Positions 46,701 to 61,655 of a stretch of DNA of 64,000 bases are shown here, one piece after another. The stretch is from Trogon surrucura (Eukaryota; Chordata; Aves; Trogoniformes; Trogonidae), in the NCBI GenBank assembly GCA_020746105.1, contig CM036636.1:9734001-9798000 (forward strand), written 5' to 3'. Each line of letters begins with the position of its first letter. The first letter of the stretch is position 1. The translations under genes and the position numbers were made by a program. The notes beneath the pieces are model-generated. The model saw only the letters and a program-made list of their open reading frames with translations, ran no database searches and was not told the origin of the DNA.

Positions 46701-49700
46701 CTGGATGTCACTTTTCTCTCCCATTTTAGCTACAACCTTCACAGAGAGCTCAGATGGAACTTCGGTCCGTGCTTCAAGAACTTAATTTTCCCCATTTTCT
46801 GTTCAGCAAGATATCCTTTGGAGGCAATATTCATTAGGAATTGAGCTTGATGCAAGAAGGAAGTATGTGTAACTTTTCAACAGCTAGCCTCCTCTCGTAA
46901 GACTATGAATCCAATGTTTGGATACCCTCAAGATTCTGGCTAAGTATCCAAGTGGTTCTTAGGAGTATTTCTCTGAATTGCACTTTCCATTGGTACTTTC
47001 TGTCCAAGATGATTTTAATGGTATTTCATTGTGCCAGTTGCTATTGTATTACATTTGCATAATGTTGTATCAAAGAAGAACCCATTCTTTAAGGCCGTTG
47101 ATTAAGGAAATATATATTGATTACTTGTGCCTGCTGAATGTGAAGAAAGCTGTTGCAGAGTTTTTCAAAAGAGCTGAGAAAACAGCAAATGCTCCTTGTT
47201 CCTGTTTCTAGGAGACAACTGCAGAAACATAGTTAGGAATCTGTAAAGTCAGCTAGGGTGGAATCTCAACAGACAGCTCAGTAAATTGTGCACAGAGCTC
47301 TGCATGTTGCAGACCTTTTGTTATTTTTGCCCAGGAGTCAGTTAAGTTTTATTTTCCTCCTTTAAACTGCCGGTAGGATCTTCCTAAAGAAGTTCAGAGA
47401 CACCCTCCTCAGTCTGAAGTGTTCAGTAGCAAGAGGTAAAGTTATATTCTAGTTACCCTGAAAGAACGTCCTGATAGTATTAATAATTTTCTGAGCCTTA
47501 AAGGTATCGATTACACTGCATTGATTGTTGGCACTGTTCGTGGTAGAATACTTAATGCACACTCCTTCTGTAGCCTTAGTTGTATTTTCTGATCGTGATT
47601 ACTATGGAACCTGTAACTTGGAAGCATTTTGTTTGGTTTATTCTTTAGAATTTTGTGTGTTAGTGATTAAAAAATTTTCCAGTTTGTGGCAGAGCTTTGA
47701 ATAGAGGTATAAGGTTTAGTCTTTTCAGAAACTGAAGAACTGGTCTACTGTAAAGTTTCAGAAGTCAAACATGGTTCAGTAAGTTACATGTTGTGTCAGA
47801 TACTGAACTGCTCTTACACCAGAGAACGTTCTTACAAACCAGAATTCCTAATGAGTCACAAAACCAGAGAGCACTGAAGGGAAAGATGTGACAGACACCA
47901 GTTCTTGCACTGATATCCTAGGGAATGTCTCTCACATAGACTCTTTCTCCAACGCAAGTCCTCCAGCTTTTCACACTCCATTTAATTGTTACACCTTTTT
48001 TTTTAAGCATATACTTTTTCTCAGTGTGGAGATTTGCTGAGTTCTGGATGAAAAGCTGGCACCTCAGATGTGTGACAAAAGGATCACCTTCTTCAGAAAA
48101 TTTAGATTAAAGCCTCCTGATTTAAGAAGTATAGTTTTCCATTTCCCCAAATAAAAGTTCCTTAGAGGATGTGTGTCCTGTTGCTGCGGATTACATGTTC
48201 CGAAAGGGGACGCAGCTGAGAATAGAGGTTTCCACGTGGCCATGGACAACTCAGCAGACAGGTCACTCTTCTGAACGTTCTGGATTAAGCCTGAGATAGG
48301 TTGTAGTCCTCTCTTAACCAGACTTGTGCTTGTTAGGGGGAGCATTTGCACGGATAGAATCTTAGTGACTGGGGCTGCTCTGCAACTGGGGCTTCCTGAA
48401 GATCCCGGTTATATCTGAATTTATTGAATTAAATGGTTAAATTGCTATTAATTTCTGCCAAGGCAGGAGGATTCTTCCTACCGATATGAAGTAACCAAGG
48501 ATGCTTCATTTTTCACTTTGTGCTTGTGTCACATTCAAGCACATTTATGATAGACATAGTTCAGTTCAAGCAGAAAACCAGCACAATGGGGCTTTGGCAT
48601 GAACTTTTGGAGTAGGATGATCCCTGCGCTTGCTGTCCGGGGCGAGATAAGCTGCATCTCAATGGGAACAGACCCAGCCATGAGCAGTGACTTTGAAAAC
48701 TTGCCAGGTGAAACCAAAGCAACTGTGAAGCTGGTGACTTGGTATGAATTGTTATTCAGGCCTCACAAAAGAGGAGGCTTTGACAACACCCCCAGTAACC
48801 TTGGCAAACTGTTTTTGTTAAGCAGGTCTGTGCTTCTCTGGCTTTTCAACTTGCAGGCATTCATCGCTCCCTCCTACATCTGAATGTGCGTTTCAGAGCG
48901 GGGCTGTGTGGTGGCGGGCAGCTGTGGCATCATGCTGATCTTTTACACTGGCTGACAACGACGGCATTAAACAGCGGGCAAAATAACCTACCGCTCTTCC
49001 GTCGCTCAAGGGGAGCAGCAGCTCTGCCTCTTCTCACTCATTCCTGTAGATATGCAGCCTAAAATAATTTCTCCGTATTTTAAAGAATGGAGAACTTCCC
49101 ATCCCCAAGTTGGTCTCGTCACCTAGCGGGACGCTACTGAGGTGACGTTCTGAGAATGGATCCCCAGGAATCATTTTTGCAAAGATATTAGCAATTAAAA
49201 TGTAATTGCTGGAGTTTTTTTGCTTGCTTATACTGGCAAAGACTCATTTTAGGACTATTAGAACTTTAAATAGTTAAAGATCTTTGAGTTTTTGTAACTT
49301 CCAAACTAAGTCACGGTGATGATTGCAAAGAAGGTGTCCTGCAGCTCTGTGCTTCTGTGTCTCTCCTGACAACATGGAACTGGTAACATTTATGTGCTGG
49401 GAGCGAGGCCTGCTTAACGCTTGTGATGTACTTCGGTGTCGTTTTTAGGTGTTAGAGATGGGTCTTACGATAGCAAAATGATGCGTTACCAGGAGCAATG
49501 TAGCAATTACACCAACGCTTTCTTCTGGATGAACGGAATATTATTTTCAAAATATCTGTCAGCTGTGCTTGTTTATACATACACGCTTACACGTGCGTTT
49601 CTACTTACCTTTTTGCATAGATCTTAAAAACACCTCATAGAAGAGAAAGTAGACTTTTCGTAGTCTCCGTTGATCATAATCCACTATATAAAGTAGCAAA

Positions 49701-52700
49701 ACCTGGTCCAAACAGACCTATGAAGCAAATGATTTCCTTGGGAATAAATGCAAGAGCACTTATAGTGCCACATTTGTACTACTTCAAATTTAGACTGTAT
49801 TGCTTAATCTGAAAATATCAAATTCCTTTATGATAAGGAATAACAAACAGGTTCAATGCAGATCCGTGTAGCCGATGAAAGAGATGAGGTGATTTGCCCC
49901 AAGTTTTACAGCAAACGGAAAGCAGGTGCCATCTTTCTTGTTTACAAGGTAACATTGCAGTGTGAAAGCAAGGCCAATGCGAGTTATGGTTCCCATATTT
50001 TATTAGAAGAGCTTGGAGTTAAGAAGTAGTAAGTAGCAATTCCTCCAAATTCAGGTCTTACATACTGAGCACAACTGGAGTCTGGTACATAAAAGACATT
50101 GAAGTGAGCATCACGTAGACATTGGGCAGTTAGATACGACTTCCTTTTTGTCTCAGAACTAGGCATCCAGGGGAATGCAGCGATGCTCTGATTAGACAGA
50201 AGCTGAGAACATTTAATTTCCAATTCCTTCCAATAATTTCAAAATTCCTTCCCTGAAGACTCAGCTTTCCGAAACTGCACGTTTTGTCTTCTACTTAACC
50301 TCCTCGGTATTCCAGAGAACATGCTAGCTAGACTTCTCTTTCCACGCTCATTAGTTCGGTGTGCTTGGCTCATTTCCGAGGATTTGGTCTAGCATAGCCT
50401 CTGACCATTCAGGCTATTTGTCTGAAAATCATTTCCCTCCTCACTTCTGCAATTTTCCATTCAGTGCCTGAGCAATTAAAATCCCTAGCGATCAAAGCCC
50501 TGGTCTTCCAACTGTCCCTTTCTTTTCAAAATCATTGCATGAGCTACTTTTCCTAACTGCATGAGCTGTGCTCAGACAACGAACACATGACAATTGCTCA
50601 ATTGTTAGAAATTGTGAATACTGCCTTAGCCAAAATATTGACATCATTCTGACTTGCACATTAAGGATTGATTTTTACCAGGGCTGTAACTACAGATGAG
50701 CAAATCATTTGGAGGACATTAAAGCCCAATCAGTTGAGGTCTAAATAACTATTATTTTTCATTTTCCTCTCTTGATTTCTTGATCTTAGCTCTTCTGTAG
50801 CATTCCTGGATTACTCCTGACTCTCCGCAAGGAAGGATTTCACAGGTGTTTATACTTTTCTGGCACTAAGTCATCCGTGGAAAGTATATTATGTATATGC
50901 TGCGTATGTTTCATAGAAGAACACAAATTGTTTCTCTTTATGGGATTGGTCTCGATTCAGATGTTTCATTACAGGACTATGCATTCCTTCACACTGACAA
51001 CTGTGATTCTCCAGGCATTTCTAGTCCCCTGTGATGGAGGTAGGCTGGGTCAGTGAGTTGCTCTGCGAGTGTTTGTGTATCCTGCGATACAGAATTGATA
51101 GATGATACCTCACTCCCAAAACTTCTCTAAATCCCTTCTATACCCGTTATTGTCAACTTCTGTTAACTCGGACGGGAGGGATGTAATTCGTGTCAGTCAA
51201 GAGTTAACACCCTTTTTTCTATCATGTACTAACTCCTAGACCGAGTACATGACCCAAAACAGGTGGAGGGCTGTTAGCAGGCAGAGTGCCATGTGCCTGT
51301 AGTCACAGAGTAGGTGGTTTTGTGGGGAAGGTGGAAAGAGGGAGGTTTTTTGTTTTGTCAGTGAGTGGGAGAAGTAGTGAAGCTGTAAAGAACATAGGGA
51401 GCGTAGGGTGCGAGGGGAGAGAATATAGGGTTGCAGCACTGTAATTTAGACCAAGGCAGAGATCTTGGAACACTGTTTAATAGAGGCTATATACTGCGCA
51501 ATATTGAAACAAATAGATGGAAATGAGTTTTTCTTCTATTAATACGGCATTAATCCTCAGGAACAGTACAAAAGCGTTTGTGCGAGGTGCAATTACAGCA
51601 GAGTCGTATCAACCTGCTAGGCTAATTCCTCCATGCAGAACGGCATGTTTTTCTCCCTTCAGCCAGCCATTCATCTGTCCGCCTACAGCCTGGAGCGCCG
51701 GGCGGGAATAGGCAGCTCCAAAGCGCTGGTTACACGACTCTGTAAAGAGCGAGCTGGTAAGGCAGCAGCGTTACCCAGGAGCACCAAAATAGAAACCCCT
51801 GCCCGCCTCAGAATCCTGTGTCATCCGCCATGAGAAACCCAAAATGCACTAAATCTGTTGTAGATGTTTAGAGCGATCCTCGCCTTTAGACAAAAGTGTG
51901 CTTTGTAGACAAGACCTGTTTTAATGCCTTAGCCGGAGTATCAAACAAAGAGTTTGAATCCTAGGTTCAAAGTAAAATTGATCCTGAGAGTCTGGATTTG
52001 GAGAAGTGTTTCAGGTTTGTTGTAGCAGCGATAGGATTCTACCTTTCAGGGACACATCTTGGTTTATAGTTGCACATTGATATCTTTTTTTCTGGTATTT
52101 TGCGGACACGTCTTGAAGAGAAAATAAAATTTTTATTCTTCAGCTAGGTGATAGGGTCTTCTTCCTCAGTCCTTGCATCATGTAATTTATTCAGAAAGTC
52201 TGAAACATGTAAAGCTGGGAAGTTTCAGCTGTATTTCTGGGAGATAGGACATATTTCAATGTCGGTATCATAGGAAATTGAGGCACAAACAAGAATTATG
52301 ACTTACGTGAAGTCTCAGGGTTAGTGGCAGACCCAGCAGCAGAACAAAGGTGACCTGACTCCTAATACTATGATCTAACCGCCAGCTAACGTTGGCTCTG
52401 GTCAGGGAGTCTGTAGTTGCAGACTTGGGTATAATTTGCCATATGAGTGCAGCAAAGCTGGTGCTTGCCCCTCCAGCTCCTTTGCCGAGGGCTGCTCAGA
52501 GCGCCAGCCTAGCAGCAGCTCCTGCCTGGGCACAGGAGGTGGCTGGAGGACAAGGTCCCAGCAGAAGGGCTGTTGCTGCAGCAAGTTACCGCTGCCCAGT
52601 GCGGAGTCATCGAGTTGCCTCCCCATTAGGCACCGGCTGGTCTATTCATTCTGCAAACAGCCTCTTTCCTTTCCAAGACAGCCCTCGGGACGCGAGGGAA

Positions 52701-55700
52701 TGGCAGAGTTTATTATAAACTGAGTAAAGGAACAGACTACTGCTGGAGGAGATCCAGGGTTATAAAAGATTGTTGGAGGGGGGAGAAGGAGGAGGGAACA
52801 GGGCATAATTTGTGTTTGTGTGCGAGGGGGTACGCGCTGGTGGCTTCAGCAAGGCATTCCCCAAACCCTCAAGACCTTTGCTGGTTTTGGTACGATTTTC
52901 TGCAGTGCATACTGTACTGTGTCAAACCCTACTTACTTTTTATTGTATCAGTCATTCTCTTTATGCAGCAACACGAATCGGAGAACGCTTGCAGGTCCTG
53001 TTCTGAATGAGCTCCGCTCTCTGCCAGCTCAGCCTAGTTACTGCCGTAACTTAGTCTGGGGGATGGGAGAAAAAGGTTGCTGCTACTTTAAATATAATGC
53101 ATTAAGAGGATGCTGGAAAAAGGCCTGCATGCTGTAATACCCGGCCATCTAGTTGGAAAAGGAGCCAGATGTAATACAAAAGAAGAAACACAGCCTCTTA
53201 TGGATGCAGCACTAATTCATAAATCAGGTGAATCAGCTTAGGCAACTGCTGTGTTTTTATGCCTCTGCTGCATGGAGAACTGCATGTTGGATGCTTTTAT
53301 TTGAAGTAATGGAACCAGATAATCCTTTGGACCAGGACTACTCCAATGGTAAGAAGTAGAAAACATAGAAAAGAGAAGGAAAGAAAAGGATAGTGAAAGA
53401 GTGTCTGAGTTACACGTCCTACGAAAAGCGCAGGGTTAGGCATGTGTTTTTGCTGTCTTCTGCATGGATAAGTAGAAATGAATGTGGTAATGTGCTTCAC
53501 ATTATCTTAGAAATCACTCTGTTTGCAGGGTTTGGAGATAAACATACAGTAGAGTGATACATACGGTGTGTTGCAAGGAGCAGTAATCGAGCAGAATTAA
53601 CCTATCGCCTGGACAGTCTTTGCAGAGAGAGGAGGAACCTGTGCCTTCTACATTATTCAGTTTGGGGGTCTTTTTGCCAGTGAGAAAAGAATGTAACTTT
53701 TATGCCGTATGTGCTGTCAAACGTAGCATTTGGAAGCAGTTTCTTTATCTGCAGAAAGCTTTGCTACAGGCAGTTGCATGAGTAATTTACTTAGAAGGAT
53801 ATATTTAGCTAGGGACCACATAAATTCACCCTGGAATTAAAGTCCTTGGTTAAAACTGCAGCTATTCCCTGGATTTATAGCATTCCACATGCTGATGTTT
53901 CGGTATCTCCTCTATTGGAAGGCACACAAAAAAAGCGTAAATTGGGGTAGAGTTGTTTGTAATTGCCAGTCTTATTTCTTTGTCAGTAGAGTGAATTGGC
54001 TGCACTGAGGACAACAAATTGTTTACATTTATGAGAACAGTTTAAGACGGGGATTTTTACAAGAAATTGATTCTCAGCTCTTTATCACGGTTTTGGTCCT
54101 ATTCCGGATGCAGTTTGAAATCTGCCAAGTGTTCCACCTCCTATATATACCTTGTCTGAGAACTAGTTATGTATTTCCCACGGCGTGTTCTCTGCTGATA
54201 ACCTAGAGCTTCCAGCACGACACGACTGCAGTGTTAATGTCACCGTAGACCTAAAACTGTGTGGAAGGAATGTGGTTAAGGGAACGAAGTAACATTTAAG
54301 CTGTGTGATCAGTCGGCTGGGCAGATAGAAGCGGGCAGCGCTGCTTTACTTTGGGATCTGTGCCACGCTGAAGATGAACTGCATGAAATAATCAAGGACA
54401 GATTTCAGTGTTGTTTCGAATGGTAATATTGACGTAAAAAGAGTAAGAGGGGAGGTTTACATTTTTTATTTATTTTGCTCTTCTCTCTCATATATAGTTG
54501 TATTCATTTCTCTCCAGAAGAAATTCAGTGTCAGTTAATTTTCAGTTGCTTATTGCCACCCCCATCAATAGATCATTAATGATAGTAAAAGCAACGGTGC
54601 AATAATAGACTTTACTTTTTGCCTCCTGCAGCCCTTTCCTGTGCTTACAGGGATATATGAAATCAGCTAGAAGGATGTTAGTGGAATACTCGAGACTGTG
54701 TCGTATCTTAGCACAGGTTTTTTTCCTGATCGGATTAGGTTGCCAGATTCTCATGGTGATACCTCATAGATCTGTTGATGTTTGGAACAGAGCAGGACCG
54801 CTCATTTATTTGGGGACTTGAAACGAGATTTCAGCTGTGTTAGTCGCCTTGACCCAATAGACCCTGGAATAAAATCATAACCTGTGGGTGAGATGGTTAT
54901 TGGATCCTTCTCCGTGATTCTTCACTGACCTGTAGTGCTTGCACTGCTTTGTACACAGCCTTGAGAGGCTGCGATCCATTTGGATGTTTGCGAAAGGAGA
55001 TGGAAGTTTTGTAACTTCTATGTGTGCCGAGGATAAAGGCTCGCATAAAGCCACAGCTTCTTGTAAGGATTTAAAAAATCATTAAAGCACCTTCTTTCTC
55101 TGCCCCACACCCCCGGTATTTTCTTTCCATTCACTGAAATGCAGGAGTATAAAGACAGCTTATTGTTATTTTATGATGGCCCACAGTTCTGACTTTTTTG
55201 ATGAATTCTTTTTAATGTACTGGCATGGGTTTACTTGTTTCTTTTCACAAAAAAAAATAATCTTGGAATAAATGTGCTGAAGAATGTGCTGATTCTGAAA
55301 CCATAACCCTAAATTACCCATTTCAGAGGGATGACATACCAGAGCTACAGCTTTCTGTTTTGTACTGTAGCCACTTGCAGCTACAAGATGAAAAGACAAC
55401 TCAGAAGCTTTTTGCAAGTGGGTGAAGATTTATAAGATGTTGTGTTTGTGTACAAACTCTTGATTACAAAGTATCTGTGAATTGTGCATTCACTGTGTCT
55501 CCTAATTGCTTAGATCACAGTTTATGTAGCTGCACTGAACACTGGTACCACCTCGAGATTCTTCTGTGCGTTCTGCTAATACTTCTTGTGAATTAGTTGC
55601 TCATCTTCTAAGGGCACAGTATTTTTAGTGGGTCTTTTGAAAAACCCTGTAGACCTAATCCCAGCTACTGGTTTTAGTGGGATCATTCTCCCTACGCAGT

Positions 55701-58700
55701 GAGTGTGAGTCACCGATGCAGATTTTTTTACCACAAAGAAATGAAATTAAACCATCGTGTTTTAATAATACAATAATTATAGCATATGTTTTTTCGGTCT
55801 CTGACATAAACATTCAACCAGGTGAATAACATGGATGACAGCCAGGCTTGAACTTTGGCTGCTGTTGGCAATTCAGCTTCTTCAAGCAATGTTGTAGAGC
55901 ACTAATGAAATCCCAGCCTCAGCGACACCTGGATGTGCGTTAACGGTCACACTTGGTGGAGAGAAAAAGAGAAGCAAGGACTGGGAAAACAGATTTTGTT
56001 GCAGATTAGATATTCAGTTTGTTAGCAGAGTTGTGCAGGAACTGAAGACAACAAATTGTTCAGAGAGAGAGGGCAGATCTGCCTTAGAACAGGGAAAGAC
56101 CGTGGACGTTGCTCCTGACCCACGCTTGGCAGATGATGCGGTTTGGGGCACCTCATCCAGCATCTCGGCAGACGGAGCCAAAGGTTCCTCAGCACCTCGG
56201 GCTCTTCAGTTTCCTGGACTTGACATTTACTTTCACTGTGTGGACAATATATATGTATTCTTAACCTTGTGTTATCTTCTTTCAAGGATAATCTGGCGAT
56301 CTCAGAGAGAACAAAGATGAGACTAAAAATAAGATGAAAAATAGCGACACTTTTTGAAGTGTCTTTTTGAAAGTTCCACCGAAAAGGCTGTGAACCAGGA
56401 ACTCCCCATGCAAGAGGAAATTCTGCTGCTGAACAGTGAGGCAGAGGCAGATAATAGGGGAGCTGATCTGGCATTTCTTCTTCAGAACTGCATTTTAGGC
56501 GTCTAGTAATGAGAAAAAGAAGGAAAGTAGGATGACGCCACTATTTTTGAGTGCCGTACTCTGAAGCCCCTGCCTTCTAAATAGAAGTGGTACCGAAGAT
56601 GCCACGCAGTTATGTTTTGAAAAATAAATTCCCACTTGTCTATCAACAACTGAGTATGTATAAGAGTAATTTATTTACATCTTACCGTTTTAATTAAGGT
56701 AACTTGTTCTGGAACAAATCTTCCCCTGATCTGAATTCTCCAAACCTGTGGAAATTTGGTCAGGAATCTATTTTAATAGAGGTGTGTTTTGTGGTTTGAT
56801 AGTGCACGTTGCCTGGAAATTAAACATTAAGGATTTCTTACAGGTGTTGCCATTGTGGCGTGCTGTCTGAGGAAGCAAAGTTGATATTAGGGAACATTTG
56901 TATCTGAGACAGTAAAGAGAGAAAATAAAGATGCTGGGTGATTAGGCTGATAAGCAAGATTTGGTTTAGCTGAGGGGTACTGAAAAAGTCCATGTGACAC
57001 CGGAAGAGGCGGAGAGTATAGAAGAAAAGACTGGCTTGCTTGAAGTCGATACAGAATAAATTAATAGTAAACTCCTTTTCATTTTTATTACCTTTTAAAT
57101 AGACAAATTAGGTTGATACAGTTGTCAGTCATAGACACATTGAATGGAGAGAAAATATGATGTCTGAGGAGGATATAGAGTAATACAGGGAACAAGTAGA
57201 AAATACTTATAATACGGTCTTGAAATGGCACATTGTATATTTTTGTGCAGCATTAAAATGGCATTTTTCACCCCTGGGACTGCCCTGCCCTGTTGAGTCC
57301 GAGAGCTTGGTTCTAAACAGAGGGAATGCTGGGGAGTACTGAGTTTTGGTGGTGGTAGTTTTTGAAAGTTAATTTCCCATTATTGTCTTCAGGACTGCAG
57401 AAAAATGGTAATGAGTAGGTTGGCAATTAAACATATTAAATTATCATTAGGTCATTAAATAGTGCTGTACTGTGGCCTGTGGCAGAGATCCTTAAAATTA
57501 TTTGTTCTTTCTCCAACATTTATATTGTTTGCAAAGAACTCTTTGGGTTAAATACATTACAGAAACAAAGTGTACGTTATTACTAGAAATACTTACCCTA
57601 GGCATCTGTGAATAACCAGATTATTTAACAAAGTGTGTTATTTAATGATTTTCCATTTAGAAAAGCAAAGTCTCTCTTTTGAGCAGGTTTTAAAAACCTA
57701 CTTTTTCTTCGTGAATCTCAGTTTTCAAGGCTGAGCTAGCAGACAGCTATAGAGTGTTCAGACAGTTATGCTTCATTCTTTTCTCTGCTGTAGTTCTTAC
57801 ACCGTGTCTGTCTTACGGCTTCTGACAAAAGAGAAGTAAAGAAACGTGTGCTTGATGGGAAGAAAAATCGAAAAGAAAAAGACAAATGGCAGCGTAATAC
57901 CTAGAGAAGATAAATGCAGACTGAATTCCTGATGAATTTTGCATAAGGGTGGTCGGCATATTTTGAGTGGCAACCCTTTTCTTTATATTTTGCTGTAGTT
58001 TTCTTCATTTTACCTACCCTGTATTCAGGTACCAACTGTAAGTCATAGGAAAGATGTGTTGTGCTGAAAGGTAGATCTGAAGCAGCTAATAAATTTTTTC
58101 TGGGGAAAAAAGTTCTAAATCTTAGAGGGCAAAGTGGGATATCTGCACATAAGAAATACTGGTGGCAAAATCCAATAAAATATCCTACCTGAGGACATTA
58201 TTCAGTGGTGAACTGGAACAGTGACAGATTTGCCCTCACGTTGGGCCACGGTTCCACATTATTTTCTGAGGTTCCGACAAGTTACGTGATCGATATTGGA
58301 CTTGCTCCCCAGAAATAACTGAGGTACGTGTAGTGATTGTGGTTTGAAAAGGGTCCCGCGCTGCCAGTGTCCGTGTGGCGAGCAGAGCAAACGTCACAGA
58401 GTGGCAAGTGGGTGGGCAGGTGTAACTGGGTTTCTCTATTGTCACCACAACTTTTTGGCAAGAAAGATGTAAAAATAGATATAAGCACTATCTAGTAACT
58501 TCATTATACTTCACACTAAGTGGAGAAACAGAAAGATCCAACATAGTTTAATAAAATGTCCAACAGTACCAAAAGCTCCAGAGTGGTAGGAGACCAAGGA
58601 CTCAGAAGATTGCTATGGAATGGCTCGTAGAATGCATTCTACAATTTCTGATTTTGTAACTTCATTGTGAACGCCTGTTGCACACAGCCTCTTCCTTCCT

Positions 58701-60600
58701 CTCCCTGCTGAAATCAACCCCTCCCGCCACCAAAATCCAGCCAGGCCAACCCAGTACAAGAGCGTGGAGCCAATCCATCATCCACCAGATTTTGAGCACG
58801 CAGAGAGGGAGAACCATCTACATGAAATCGAGGTGGAATATGAGATGAATAGAATGTAACTCTCCATTCTTGGAGGTACTGGAACAGTCAAAGTAGTGTC
58901 TTCATTCTTTGGTAATAAAGAAAAGGGACCTTTCATACTCAAGCATGTTCAAGGCTTCTTCTATTCTACTTCTAAAAGAGACGACCTTGAAAGCTCAGCC
59001 TTTTGGGGAAACCTCCCTGTTCCATCTCTTAAAAAAAAACACTGTTACATGTCTCTTCCAGAACTATCTACAGCAACGGCCTACTATTGGAGAGGGGAAT
59101 TCAAGATAATTCAATGGAATGGAAGAGCAAGCTCTATTAATCTTCTGTGATTACTGAAATCTGTTCAGTCAGAAGCCATTATCCAAAAGCAGTTGTTAGT
59201 ATTAGTGAGATATATCAGCTGTGTGAGGATGCTGTGTAGGAAAATGCCTCATTCTGATATTGCAGGGATAGTGAACACAAGAGGTTTTTGAGGGGTTTTT
59301 TTCATGTGTCTGATTTGGAAAATAGGAAACAAGGGATTTAATGGGAGTGGAGATGATGAGGAATTAAAAGCATACATCTGATGTATCAAGGTATTTATAG
59401 GTCAGAAGTTTTTAAATTCCTAAGGCTCTGATAGTAGGTAACAGAAACTGGAGACTCCACAGTCAGTCCTTATTGAGAGCCGAGACCCACATTTTGACAA
59501 CCAGTTGGTCAAGGGGGGTTTTCTGAGACCTTTAACCAAGGGTTATGGTGATCACATACATGTAACAACTGATATGCTGGACAGGAGCCTCCTCTTCTGG
59601 TGATGCCCGGAAAGGTTGGCAACCGCTGATCCTTTACATCTGTGTCTACAGAAGTACCGCACGTGAGGGATATAAAGAGTAAATAGCTGCTTACCTGTAA
59701 CCACTTCATTGTAACATCCTTTATTAGGACTGATCAAGATATTTGCCCAGGAGGTTTCTCAGTGCAGCCACGTGGTTATCATGTCAGTTAGGCATTACCG
59801 TAATAAATGTCACATTTAGCTGCGCTTTCTCTCCGAGCATCTCCAAGGAACTAGCACATGCAAAAGATGTAATTGCGGAGCACTGCTGCTGCTGCCAGGG
59901 GCCGGGAGGCTTTACCGCCTGCCTCGCACAGGGGGTCAGTAGTCAGGGAGTCTGGCTGCTCCAGAGCTTAAGGCAGTGATCAGAAAATGTTTGCCAAAAT
60001 GAAGTTTCAGGAAACGTTCGTTTTCTTACAGGATCTAGATATGGTTCTAGTTTTGGTTTACACGTTTAAATACTTGGCTGGATGTAGGTGGGAAGTTGGT
60101 AACAGGCAGCTGTGGCAGATGTGATAACACAAGCTGCTGTTCTTTGTCCTGTAGCTGGATGTGTGGGTTTGTTTGATTTACCACCGGGTGGGCATCGAGG
60201 GGCTTAACATAGCAAATCGGTCCCTCTGGATGGAGGTCCTGCCGTTAATTCAAGCTGAATCCTGTTGCTTGGTGGTTTGAAAGTAGGAAAGTAAGATGCT
60301 AGAATGAAGGAAAAAAAAAAAAAGGACTTAATAATAGTAAAAGTTAGACCAGGGTTTATGATATTTTATTGTCTCTGCAACTGGTCTTCTGTTTTGCAGA
60401 ACTGCTATTAGAGCATTACTCATGGCAGAGAGAATATCCCTGAAGAGTTTTTCACAGTTCATGTGTCAGGCAGGAATGCAAAGGATCAATTTACAGCCAC
60501 AGACAAAGATTTGAAAATGTCCAGGGGGACCTGGGCGAATGCTTCTCACCCCAAATAGTTTCACTGATTTAACTGATTCCACTTGCCCGACTGCCGCGTG
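43726..60600. other. Intergenic DNA, no gene identified
   Basis: Short open frames only. Small patches of higher GC occur near 52.4-52.7 kb. A short TG/TA-rich stretch is at about 45005-45045. A 16-bp perfect palindrome, GTAGAATGCATTCTAC, is at 58627-58642. None of these supports a gene call. Confidence 0.5.
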
Positions 60601-61500
60601 TTTTCAGCGAACCCGCCGTTAATTTCTGAGTGGCAGCAATAAACCCGTTGTACGGAGACTGCAGCGAGAGCCGCTACAGGAACATGAACCACGGCGTTGC
60701 CTCCTTGCAGGCTCCTCCGGTGGAAGAGAATTTCAGCGTGTCCTGGAGGGCTCCGGAGATCACCCCTGTATTCCGGGGAGAAACCCGCTGGCGCTGAGCA
60801 ACTCCGTGTCCACGAGCGACTCGCTTTCTGTAGCAGATACCCCTGTGCTGCTCAGCTGCGGCTGTCGAAGCCGGCGCTGAGTTGAGGAGTTGTGTTTAAA
60901 AGTGCTCTCTGGATGAGACAGTTGCAATGGTCTGTGAGCTGAGCAAAGCAGTTGGAAGTTGTTCACTGGTTCCGTCTGAGCAGCTTTTGGGTAATGGTTG
61001 TACTTCTCCTGAAAGCTGGTAGTCGTCCTTCGTTCTTCTGTTTCTTGGATCTGTTTGTTTTACTGCAATTTAAAGTTTCCTGGTAAACTTCAGACAAAAC
61101 CGGGTGACGTATAATCTGTGTAGGAGAGACAGTTTTGAAATGAACCTTTCTTCTTTTCATATCATTTGTGACAGGTCTGTAAAGTTAGGCCTTAATCTTA
61201 GCAATATTGATGTACGTATTCCGCAAGAGATGGCAAAAGGATTTTCCGAGTTATCTGGAAACGGTTTATCAGGAGGAGCACCCACGCAGCTCATCCTTTT
61301 CTGACTCTTACACATTTGTTGCTTTCAAGACTGAAGGGGGGGGGGGAAAAAGAGGCAAAGATTTAATTGTGATTGTGCGTTCTGCCCCAAGATTAATCTC
61401 ATCGCAGAAATTAAAGATACAGAAAATGTCATCAGCATTTAGGATTTGGGGCAAAAAAAAAGCGCAGGTGCGTTCGACTTGAAACCAAGGCTCCGAACAC
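60600..61500. other. Mildly GC-rich stretch with scattered CpG, function unclear
   Basis: 60600-60870 has more CpG than the surroundings. It includes a short open frame from 60697 with no family similarity. An 11-base G run is at 61336-61346. This may be part of a regulatory region for a gene further right, but nothing in the sequence proves it. Confidence 0.3.
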
Positions 61501-61655
61501 TCCGGGTTGCTGAAGTGCCTGCCTGCGCCTCTGCCGAGGAGAGAGGCGTGTTTTATTTTCCCTGCTTATTCATTTTCTGAGTCATTCATCTTGTGCTATA
61601 GCTATTGAAAACTGTAACAGAGTCTGGGAAGCGCTTGGCTTTTCAGCGCTGCCTC

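Noticed and set aside
48599..48883. 94-codon + strand frame with an opposing 60-codon frame
   Set aside because: No family similarity, no CpG island and no flanking splice sites in a consistent phase.
56022..56474. 150-codon - strand frame
   Set aside because: No recognisable domain or splice context, and the length is compatible with chance in a 64-kb window.
58627..58642. 16-bp perfect palindrome GTAGAATGCATTCTAC
   Set aside because: Short palindromes of this size are not unusual in tens of kilobases. No partner site or promoter context was seen.
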